Positions 7,328 to 13,351 of a stretch of 13,351 bases of DNA are shown here, one piece after another. The first letter of the stretch is position 1. The number at the start of each line of letters is the position of its first letter. The notes under the pieces are model-generated. The model was given only the letters and a program-made list of their open reading frames with translations, was not told the DNA's origin and did not search any database. The DNA lies in the NCBI GenBank assembly GCA_003142435.1, contig PLMI01000083.1, positions 8,664-22,014 of the forward strand, written 5' to 3'. Source of the stretch: Coxiellaceae bacterium. GTDB lineage: Bacteria > Pseudomonadota > Gammaproteobacteria > UBA9339. The position numbers and the translations under genes were made by a program.

Positions 7328-8305
7328 ATGATAAAAGCAATAACACCAATAATAACTAGGAGCACCACCCCAGATCCGCGACAATTTCTGCAGAATTTTT
7401 ATAGCGTATGTGGCAGGAATTATTATGGAATAGCGCTAAATGGTGAAATGTATCATCGTACAGAAATTGAAGAACATGCTTATACAAGTGCCTACCCATT
7501 TGCAACAGGAACTGATAGGTGCTTGTTTCTAGATAATGATCTTTCTTTTTTAGATAAATTTTTGGGGAGAGATGAAATCCGCAAAGTCATTTTTGATGGA
7601 AGTCGTTCTGTAGACGAAGAAAAACTGAAGGGAATTGCGAATACGCTTGCAACTAAATTAGACCAGCGTTTAGGACAGCATTTACCGATGCCTTATATAT
7701 TGTTAGATTCACTTTTAGCATACGCTGAAATTGATAGCGGTTCTAGGGATGTGTTACTAAAACCCATTTTTGAGAAGTATTACAGGCCATTAATGCCAAA
7801 TTACGAGGACTGTTTTCAACAAGTAAATCAAGAACTACGTATAGCTGAAGAAGAATATTTAGGATCTAAGAGTTTTTCTATGAGGTTGATAGGGTCAGCT
7901 GTTGTATCACTTCTAACATGTATTGGAAGTTTTGCACGTTCTATTCAAGAAGGGCAGGTTTCGCATTCTTCATCAAATGAAGGTCTCTTCTCTATTTTGG
8001 GCGCATTCGGATATATTGGCTTTGTTGCTTCATTTATAGGTTATATTGTCTCAAGAGTGTCCAGGTGTATTGCTGAGGAAAAGTATCAAATTGCTTCATC
8101 TAAGAGCTCCGAATTAGAAAGAGCAATGCAGCGATTGGACAGATATGAAAGCGTTATGGGGATTGGCAACGGGTTGTCCTGTTCTGTTCCTTCGGAAAGC
8201 GTAGCGGCGCAACTTACAGCTAATCATGTGTTTAATCGGCCAAGGGCATCGATTCCTTTCGGAGGTCACGTAGAACCGTTCGACAATACTTCGTCTATGG
8301 TTTAA
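7328..8305 (+). CDS. Unknown protein with a central two-helix membrane hairpin
   Basis: I do not recognise this 325-residue protein. The first 180 residues are soluble and mixed alpha/beta in character, without a motif I can name. Two hydrophobic helices follow, at about 186-203 and 220-243, separated by a short Ser-rich loop (QEGQVSHSSSNEG). Basic residues flank both (MRL before the first, SRVSR after the second), so both ends should lie on the same side of the membrane. Residues 249-275 are charged and probably helical. The last 45 residues are polar and likely disordered. There is no signal peptide. A large soluble N-terminus with a paired-helix hairpin is common among Legionella and Coxiella type IV effectors that insert into host membranes, so an effector role is possible but is inference. 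It has its own promoter. Confidence 0.8.
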   Translation: MIKAITPIITRSTTPDPRQFLQNFYSVCGRNYYGIALNGEMYHRTEIEEHAYTSAYPFATGTDRCLFLDNDLSFLDKFLGRDEIRKVIFDGSRSVDEEKLKGIANTLATKLDQRLGQHLPMPYILLDSLLAYAEIDSGSRDVLLKPIFEKYYRPLMPNYEDCFQQVNQELRIAEEEYLGSKSFSMRLIGSAVVSLLTCIGSFARSIQEGQVSHSSSNEGLFSILGAFGYIGFVASFIGYIVSRVSRCIAEEKYQIASSKSSELERAMQRLDRYESVMGIGNGLSCSVPSESVAAQLTANHVFNRPRASIPFGGHVEPFDNTSSMV

Positions 8306-8410
8306 TTATCTCTACGTTGAATGCTGCTTGTGCGAAAGCATTATTTGGAGAATAAGATCTATTATTTTTCTTCATCAGGTTTCATCGCAATCGCAGTACA
8401 TGGATATTCG

Positions 8411-8451
8411 CGAGTATTAACTTTCATAAGAAGAAAGTTAATATAAACTCG
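8411..8451. terminator. Hairpin between convergent genes, possible bidirectional terminator
   Basis: TATTAACTTTC (8415-8425) and GAAAGTTAATA (8433-8443) form a perfect 11-bp stem with a 7-nt loop. CGAGT (8411-8415) and ACTCG (8447-8451) can extend it if a few bases bulge. The position between two converging genes suits a terminator for both, but there is no clean T-run on either side, so a regulatory palindrome remains possible. Confidence 0.45.
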
Positions 8452-8521
8452 TTGTAGTTTTAGTGAAGGAGGGTTGTGTTGAATAATGCGTACTTTCTAT
8501 TTAACGCTATCAATATAACCA

Positions 8522-9121
8522 TTATTTTTTATCTGCAGTCTTTGAGGGATCGTGTTTGTCTATATCTTCTAACGATATATTTTGTTCTTTCAAATATATA
8601 TCTCTAATAATTACGCCAATAATAGGATAAATTTCAAGAAGGTTAATCCCTACTTGAAAAGCATAGGTTTTAATTTCATTGCGTTCTTGCTCTGTAAAAA
8701 TTTTATCAAAACAATACTGTGCTATACCAAGTGCAGCAACTTGAATGTCATAGGGATTAGTAGGATTACTTTTTTTCAACTCGTTTCTTATAGATATCCA
8801 ATAGCTATTAATTTTTAATTCTGCCGATATTGCTTTAGAAATTTCCTCTCCTTTCTGCGTTAACCTCATGGGGCTATGACTTTTAACAGTGCTAAGATGT
8901 GTTTGATAGAGCAAGTCAGTTGTCGCTTTAACCTTTGACAAGGAGTCTTTTATTTCATAAATTGCAACATCGATTTTATCGTTTTTTGATTCAAAAATCT
9001 TAAAGGAACTAGCTATTTTCCCCGCTCTATAAACTATCCAGAAGGATAGTAATAAAAGCGCTATTAAAATAAAAACCGAACTATTTAATTGTTTAATCAG
9101 CGCTAAGAAAATATTTTCCAT
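8522..9121 (-). CDS. Unknown protein with one N-terminal membrane anchor
   Basis: A 199-residue protein I do not recognise. A strongly hydrophobic helix at about 14-31 (SSVFILIALLLLSFWIVY), followed by basic residues, should anchor it with the C-terminal part in the cytoplasm. Residues 43-80 are probably helical and may form a short coiled coil. The segment SPMRLTQKGEEISKAI (83-98) resembles the start of a small helical or winged-helix domain. The rest to about 175 is mostly alpha-helical (YDIQVAALGIAQYCFDKIF). The C-terminus is charged. On the minus strand GGGA lies 7 nt before the ATG at 9121 and supports this start. It is very AT-rich and converges on the gene at 7328. Function is unknown. 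Confidence 0.78.
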   Translation of the reverse strand: MENIFLALIKQLNSSVFILIALLLLSFWIVYRAGKIASSFKIFESKNDKIDVAIYEIKDSLSKVKATTDLLYQTHLSTVKSHSPMRLTQKGEEISKAISAELKINSYWISIRNELKKSNPTNPYDIQVAALGIAQYCFDKIFTEQERNEIKTYAFQVGINLLEIYPIIGVIIRDIYLKEQNISLEDIDKHDPSKTADKK

Positions 9122-9232
9122 GAATATCCCGTAAATTTTATAAAAATAATTAAATATGATTTTTATGTATAAAAATTAACTTGTTGTTTATAACCTTGAA
9201 TTGTACGGGCAAAATTTTTAATTACAATACCG

Positions 9233-9274
9233 TAAAAATTACTGTATTGCATTTTTTGAATACAGTAATTTTTA
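9233..9274. repeat. Perfect 16-bp inverted repeat with 10-nt loop
   Basis: TAAAAATTACTGTATT (9233-9248) is the exact reverse complement of 9259-9274; the loop is GCATTTTTTG. It lies 112 nt upstream of the minus-strand gene start and about 400 nt before the kinase-OTU gene. It could be the terminator or body of a small RNA, an operator for a dimeric regulator, or the end product of a small palindromic element. Confidence 0.55.
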
Positions 9275-9503
9275 TCCTAATTTTATTTTATCATTATTTA
9301 TTAATTAAATATAATTGTTTTGACCCAAAAAAGATGAATTATATTTTATTGCTGTGTAACTTGTGCTATCTTATTTTTGAGTTTAAATATTTTTTATCAA
9401 GAAAAAATTGACTATAAAGAATGACTATTTTTGGTAACAATGATATCAGGGAAATTGGCAATATGGTGCATGGCAGTTTTCTGTTGTTGATATTTGTCTC
9501 AAA

Positions 9504-9532
9504 TTGACAAGAAGAATTGTGCTCTGTACATT
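9504..9532 (+). promoter_or_regulatory. Candidate promoter for the kinase-OTU gene
   Basis: A perfect TTGACA (9504-9509) is followed after 17 nt by TACATT (9527-9532), a four-of-six -10 match. The leader would be about 144 nt. The ribosome-binding site CGGAG lies 8 nt before the ATG at 9683. Confidence 0.4.
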
Positions 9533-9682
9533 TTAAGGAAATTAAAACAGATTGCTTGAAATAAAGAAGTGAGCTCGTAGCATTTTGTCATGTACTGAAA
9601 TTTGTAGCTTCTAACGAAAAAAATAATTATAAAAAATTGTGGTAAAAATTAATTTTAATAAACTATTTTCGGAGAACATCTT

Positions 9683-12600
9683 ATGCTTTTTCATCAACAT
9701 CATAGCGGACATAAAAGTAAACCTTCTTCCGAGCAATACACGACATATGAATTTCCAAAACAAACTTGGCGGCAGTGGTTTTCTGATCTTTGGTATTCAG
9801 ATCACACTGGTCTAACAAGAAAAATAGAGAATGGAAAAATCAAACATAGATACAATGGATATGAGTTGAGCAAAAAAGATTTTAGAAACATCTTCGTAAA
9901 ACATAAAGAAACTCCAGATGAATTCCTAAAAAGAAAAAGAGATGAGGAAAACCAGCAATTTCGTGCGGAACAAATATTACATAAAGCTGTAGAGAAAGCC
10001 TACGAAGCTAAATATTTAGCAATGGAGAAAACTGAATTTGTAGAAACATTTCCTGGCAGTGGTACATTTATTGGGAAACGGATAATAGAACGTATAAGTA
10101 GTAAACGAGTAATAGGCTCATTGTTGACATTAGCAGCCGTACCAGCAGTCGCGGCCTTGACGCCAGGAATTATTGATCTCATGGCTAATCCAGGGGATTA
10201 TGTGGTTGGACCAGCCGGAGGTAATACTGGCAGTAACATGTTAATAACATACAACGACCCGCTTGGGCGAGGAGTTAAAGCAGTTGCGTTAACGCCTCGC
10301 AGCTCCACCATCGGAACTAATGGGCAATGCGATATTTTTTGGTTGCATTCTGTTGTTGGCAAAACAGATCTAACGCAGATATCGCTGTGTACAGTTGTAA
10401 ATTCTGCTCAAACCTACGCAGATTCAAAATTTTCTCATCTCGCAGTTATAGAATCAAAATTTAAAAGTGATGACCCATCCTCAATCACCTCTTTAGCTGT
10501 ATATTTTGGTTCACCGCAAATTTCCGGGGTATTTGACGAAACAAGCCTGATGGGAGTTCAAGATATACATAATTGCACAGGTTTCAATCATTGCACTCAA
10601 ATTACTCCGCAGCCTGGTTATTATATAGCCGAAGCTGTTCGGATTACATTTGATGATGGTGATCAATACTTAGCCATACGTGTAACAAGTGGCATTGCTT
10701 ACCTTGTTTCAGACCATAGCTTGTTAGGACAAGGCAATATCGAGCTTATCGATGGTAAACTGCCAGAAGGCACTTGGAAAGTTAGCAATGTTGCAAATGG
10801 CGCTAATGTGGCTTTAATGACAACATGCCCAATAAAAGATACAAAAGGAATTACGAAAAATACTCTTACAATTTTTAATTTCGATCGCACTCAAGTTTTT
10901 GCTTTAACCAAAGAATCCTTTGTCCGTGCAGGCAACTCAATCGATTTAACTAACTTAAGCCAAATTAATGGAACATTTGGAGAAGCATCTTTTAAAGTCA
11001 AACCAGCTAAAGCACCGACAGATTTAAGCTGCAGTTCCGATGGAGAAGGGCGAATTGTTGTGGGAAGTAGCTCGTTACCAATTCCGACAGTATTCGTAAC
11101 AGATGCTCTAGTCACAATAGGAGGGCCTAACGTTCCACTAAATGATACTTCACAAACAGCCCAACTTCAGGGTGTGGCTGGCAGTAGCGCAGGCTCTCCA
11201 GGAACCGGATTTGATCCTTCTGGAAACTATTTTGTTACCACAGCACCGGGAAGTAGTGGCAATGAGGTTTGCATAAGACCAGTGGCTGGTGTCCCAACTG
11301 GTGGTACGCACAGTGCATGCGACTCAAAAGTTGATACAGTGTTCAAAGGTGCAAATTCTACTGGTTCATCAGTGGCTATATATCAGGCTGGTGGAATACC
11401 ACACATGATAATTGGTGCCAAGAATCCCCAATTATCTGCGGAAGCAAACGGAGAAATATATTGTAATATCCCGTTAGAAAAATCAAATTCCTCATCAAGC
11501 CAGTCTGCTTCGTCTAGTACATCAAAATCAGAGTCTGACTCGCAAAGCCAGTCTGCCTCTGCCAGCACATCAAAGTCAGGATCTGACTCACAAAGTCAAT
11601 CTGTTTCTACAAGCGTAATACCAGCGCTCTCTAGTTCTGTACCGCCGGCTTCCAGCGTAACGCCGCCACTCTCGAGCTCATCAGTGCAATCGCCTATTTC
11701 TTCTGGTGCGCCAGGCAGCAACAGTAATTTTGACTCTTCATCTTTGGCTGGTTCCCAATCTGTTGTAGCTAGCTCATCTTCGGCTATAAAATCCGGGAGT
11801 TTGGCAACAGTATCCAGCTCAACAACTCCATTAATCTCATCATCATTAAATAGTGCTTCGATGCTAGGATCATCGGGTTCAGATAGGCTGTCGAGCCACT
11901 CTAAGGACAATAAACTTTCAGATCTTGCTATTGCCTTAGTAGTTTTGTCAGGGTTGACTGTTTTTATGCTAGGTGCATTTTGTACAGTTATGGTTGTATT
12001 ATTGCGCCGTGGAAGGAATGGTTATAATAGAGTTCCGACATCTATGGCTATGGAAAGAGGTGAAGAACGTTTTCAGAAGATTGATTCAAAAGATATTTTT
12101 TATGGGAGGAGCCTAGGGAATGGCGCCTGTGGTGAGGTTTATGCTGCCGTTTGGAAAAATGCTCAAGTTGCAGTAAAAAAATTGCAAGGACCATTAGCAG
12201 AAGAAAGAGACATGGTTGCTCAGTTTATTCAGGAAGCAGAAATACAAGCACGTTTGCGCTATCCAAACATTGTGTGTCTCTATGGTTTTTGCGCGGAACC
12301 TCATATGTTTTTAATTGTTATGGAACTTGCCAAAGAATCATTGGATAATTTTTTATATAATAAAAAACGACCTTTTTCCGAAGGGGATCGTTTTAAAGTA
12401 ATTAGCGGGATAGCAAATGGTTTAGCTTTCATGCATTCTCAGGGAATAATTCATCGCGATATGAAATCCGCAAATGTTTTATTGTTTGAAGATATGACAC
12501 CAAAAATAGCCGATTTAGGTGCTGCAAGAATTATTGATAAAAGTGCAGCAATGACAGACGTTATTGGAACGGCAGCGTATATGGCGCCAGAAATTATAAT

Positions 12601-13351
12601 GGTTCCAACTGAGCCAGAAATAAAACCATATACCACTGCAATAGATGTGTATAGTTTTGCAATAATCTTGTGGGAAATATTTGCCCGCGAAGTTCCTTAT
12701 AAAAACATGCCTCAATTTGGAATTATAGGGCAAGTTAAACTTGGTACACGTCCAGAAATCGATTTGAGCTGGGATTTCAATTTTGTGCGATTAATGCAGC
12801 AATGCTGGAATCATGACCCTGAAGCCAGACCAAATATGAGTGATGTGCTTGGCTGTCTTAATAGTATTAACTTGTTGAGCCCGACAAAAATTGAGATGAG
12901 CGCAGTGCCGCCGGAGGTGTCGGCAACGGAGCTTCCTGAAGGTCTTGAAGAAGTCAAGCTTCCTGGAGATGGGCATTGTTTATTTCGCGCCGTAAGCATA
13001 CATCTCGAACATACTACACCTGAAGAATTAAGAAAAATTGCAGCCGATTTCATGCTGCAGCATAAAGAACGTTTTCGTCAGGGAAGGGATGATAAGAGCT
13101 TTGACGAGTATTTACTACGCGTGAGAACTGATCCATCTTGCTGGGGCGGTCACCCCGAAATGATAGCAATTGCCTCATTTTATAACATTCCTATTATTGT
13201 TTTGCTGCGCAATCCTCAGACAAAAAAAATAAGTTTGACTATAACTCGTAGCGTAACCCAAAATATAAACGGCGAAAAATTAACTGGTTTTCCCTTCTTT
13301 GTTTTATATAATGATGTTGATCATTATGACGGATTAGCTGTAAGAGATAAT
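9683..13351 (+). CDS. Receptor-like transmembrane protein kinase fused to an OTU deubiquitinase (C-terminus beyond window)
   Basis: One frame stays open for 1223 codons from an ATG with a good ribosome-binding site (CGGAG, 8 nt). Order: basic, His-rich N-terminus (1-142); hydrophobic segment (143-164); unrecognised Gly/Ser/Thr-rich region with nine Cys (about 170-598); Ser-rich stalk (601-746); membrane helix (748-774) followed by RRGR; protein kinase (about 803-1062); OTU domain (about 1090 onward). The kinase has G812xGxxG, VAVK (Lys832), Glu851 in helix C, HRDMKSAN (Asp926), DLG (Asp944), MAPE (967-970) and CWNHDPEARP (1041-1050), the signature of tyrosine-kinase-like kinases. The OTU domain has PGDGHCLFRA (Asp1096, Cys1099), WGGHPE and DHYDGL (His1214). 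Two membrane helices put the N-terminus, kinase and OTU on the same face. Since bacteria generally lack ubiquitin, I infer a secreted effector placed in a host membrane; a signal peptide is absent and any C-terminal secretion signal would lie outside the window. Confidence 0.9.
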   Translation, partial: MLFHQHHSGHKSKPSSEQYTTYEFPKQTWRQWFSDLWYSDHTGLTRKIENGKIKHRYNGYELSKKDFRNIFVKHKETPDEFLKRKRDEENQQFRAEQILHKAVEKAYEAKYLAMEKTEFVETFPGSGTFIGKRIIERISSKRVIGSLLTLAAVPAVAALTPGIIDLMANPGDYVVGPAGGNTGSNMLITYNDPLGRGVKAVALTPRSSTIGTNGQCDIFWLHSVVGKTDLTQISLCTVVNSAQTYADSKFSHLAVIESKFKSDDPSSITSLAVYFGSPQISGVFDETSLMGVQDIHNCTGFNHCTQITPQPGYYIAEAVRITFDDGDQYLAIRVTSGIAYLVSDHSLLGQGNIELIDGKLPEGTWKVSNVANGANVALMTTCPIKDTKGITKNTLTIFNFDRTQVFALTKESFVRAGNSIDLTNLSQINGTFGEASFKVKPAKAPTDLSCSSDGEGRIVVGSSSLPIPTVFVTDALVTIGGPNVPLNDTSQTAQLQGVAGSSAGSPGTGFDPSGNYFVTTAPGSSGNEVCIRPVAGVPTGGTHSACDSKVDTVFKGANSTGSSVAIYQAGGIPHMIIGAKNPQLSAEANGEIYCNIPLEKSNSSSSQSASSSTSKSESDSQSQSASASTSKSGSDSQSQSVSTSVIPALSSSVPPASSVTPPLSSSSVQSPISSGAPGSNSNFDSSSLAGSQSVVASSSSAIKSGSLATVSSSTTPLISSSLNSASMLGSSGSDRLSSHSKDNKLSDLAIALVVLSGLTVFMLGAFCTVMVVLLRRGRNGYNRVPTSMAMERGEERFQKIDSKDIFYGRSLGNGACGEVYAAVWKNAQVAVKKLQGPLAEERDMVAQFIQEAEIQARLRYPNIVCLYGFCAEPHMFLIVMELAKESLDNFLYNKKRPFSEGDRFKVISGIANGLAFMHSQGIIHRDMKSANVLLFEDMTPKIADLGAARIIDKSAAMTDVIGTAAYMAPEIIMVPTEPEIKPYTTAIDVYSFAIILWEIFAREVPYKNMPQFGIIGQVKLGTRPEIDLSWDFNFVRLMQQCWNHDPEARPNMSDVLGCLNSINLLSPTKIEMSAVPPEVSATELPEGLEEVKLPGDGHCLFRAVSIHLEHTTPEELRKIAADFMLQHKERFRQGRDDKSFDEYLLRVRTDPSCWGGHPEMIAIASFYNIPIIVLLRNPQTKKISLTITRSVTQNINGEKLTGFPFFVLYNDVDHYDGLAVRDN
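10109..10174 (+). other. First hydrophobic segment of the kinase-OTU protein
   Basis: Residues 143-164 (VIGSLLTLAAVPAVAALTP and on) are hydrophobic and preceded by several Lys and Arg residues. It could be an internal signal anchor with the N-terminus inside. The two prolines make it less certain as a membrane helix than the second segment. Confidence 0.55.
11483..11920 (+). other. Serine-rich stalk of the kinase-OTU protein
   Basis: Residues 601-746 consist largely of Ser with Ala, Val, Pro, Thr and Gly. The segment looks like the extended, mucin-like stalks of eukaryotic surface receptors. It links the Cys-containing region to the second membrane helix. Confidence 0.75.
11498..11614 (+). 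repeat. 48-bp in-frame tandem repeat in the serine-rich stalk
   Basis: Two copies (11498-11545 and 11546-11593) and a partial third (11594-11614) encode SQSASSSTSKSESDSQ, SQSASASTSKSGSDSQ and SQSVSTS. The copies differ mainly at third codon positions, with a few amino-acid changes. In-frame repeats of this kind can change copy number and stalk length between strains. Confidence 0.75.
11924..12004 (+). other. Second membrane helix of the kinase-OTU protein
   Basis: Residues 748-774 are a continuous hydrophobic helix (LAIALVVLSGLTVFMLGAF and on) ending at RRGR, a classic stop-transfer arrangement. By the positive-inside rule the kinase and OTU domains lie on the cytosolic face. Confidence 0.85.
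12089..12868 (+). other. Tyrosine-kinase-like protein kinase domain
   Basis: Residues about 803-1062. All residues needed for catalysis are present: glycine loop 812-817, Lys832, Glu851, Asp926, Lys928, Asn931 and Asp944. HRDMKSAN and CWNHDPEARP point to the eukaryotic TKL group (Raf, MLK, plant and amoeba receptor-like kinases) rather than to PknB-type bacterial kinases. The activation loop contains a GT pair (962-963) and a MAPE anchor. Ser/Thr specificity is expected from HRDxKS. Confidence 0.92.
12950..13345 (+). other. OTU cysteine protease (deubiquitinase) domain
   Basis: Residues about 1090-1221. PGDGHCLFRAVS (1094-1105) holds the aspartate and the nucleophile Cys1099. SCWGGHPEMIAIASFYNIPI is the usual OTU middle section. 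FFVLYNDVDHYDGL supplies the catalytic His1214. All expected active-site parts are in the window, so the domain is predicted to be active on ubiquitin or ubiquitin-like chains. The linkage preference cannot be read from sequence. Confidence 0.88.

Larger units (their letters stand above)
9122..9682. other. Long AT-rich intergenic region
   Basis: This 561-nt stretch separates two divergent genes. It holds a perfect 16-bp inverted repeat (9233-9274) and a candidate promoter for the kinase-OTU gene (9504-9532). A TTG-started 76-codon frame at 9181-9411 is very AT-rich and runs through the inverted repeat; I do not accept it as a gene. No tRNA or other RNA gene was recognised. Confidence 0.6.

Noticed and set aside
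9181..9411. A 76-codon plus-strand frame with two hydrophobic stretches
   Set aside because: It starts with TTG without a convincing ribosome-binding site, is extremely AT-rich, and runs through the perfect 16-bp inverted repeat. Hydrophobic translations are expected from such T-rich DNA.
11596..11910. A 104-codon minus-strand frame, rich in Glu, Asp and Leu
   Set aside because: It is the antisense of the Ser-rich stalk; Ser codons such as TCA, TCT and TCC read as acidic and small residues on the other strand. The forward frame is clearly coding.
12515..12733. Minus-strand frames across the kinase domain
   Set aside because: They are antisense shadows; the forward strand encodes all conserved kinase motifs in one frame.

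Overview
This is an AT-rich bacterial window. It mixes conserved housekeeping genes with genes that look made for a eukaryotic host. The housekeeping genes are an asparaginyl-tRNA synthetase, an L,D-transpeptidase, and ribosomal protein L25 followed by peptidyl-tRNA hydrolase. The host-oriented genes are an ankyrin protein resembling the Legionella effector AnkH/LegA3, an unknown protein with a membrane hairpin, and a very large transmembrane kinase-OTU protein. Together they suggest an intracellular gammaproteobacterium of the Legionellales type (Legionella, Coxiella or Berkiella relatives). That placement is inference; no rRNA or other phylogenetic marker was compared.

Layout: asnS (60-1475, +) and a LysM/YkuD L,D-transpeptidase (1491-2408, +) lie 15 nt apart and probably form one transcript. 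A large interrupted palindrome fills the next gap. The AnkH-like gene (2686-4089, +) follows, then a PRRxGKTSL-type ATPase (4311-5426, +) and an open stretch that may be the remnant of a gene. Next comes the minus-strand pair rplY (6978-6250) and pth (6222-5650), whose leader holds two stem-loops downstream of a good promoter. An unknown protein with two membrane segments (7328-8305, +) converges on an unknown protein with one membrane anchor (9121-8522, -), with a hairpin between them. A 561-nt AT-rich gap holds a perfect 16-bp inverted repeat.

The highlight is the reading frame that opens at 9683 and runs to the end of the window without a stop (1223 codons, C-terminus not seen). It reads in order: a basic N-terminal region, a hydrophobic segment, a large unrecognised domain with nine cysteines, a serine-rich stalk with a tandem repeat, a second membrane helix, a complete tyrosine-kinase-like protein kinase domain, and an OTU deubiquitinase domain whose Cys and His are both present. 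It has the layout of a eukaryotic receptor kinase with a deubiquitinase added on the same side of the membrane. Bacteria generally lack ubiquitin, so the likeliest site of action is a host membrane. This is the best candidate here for an undescribed system.
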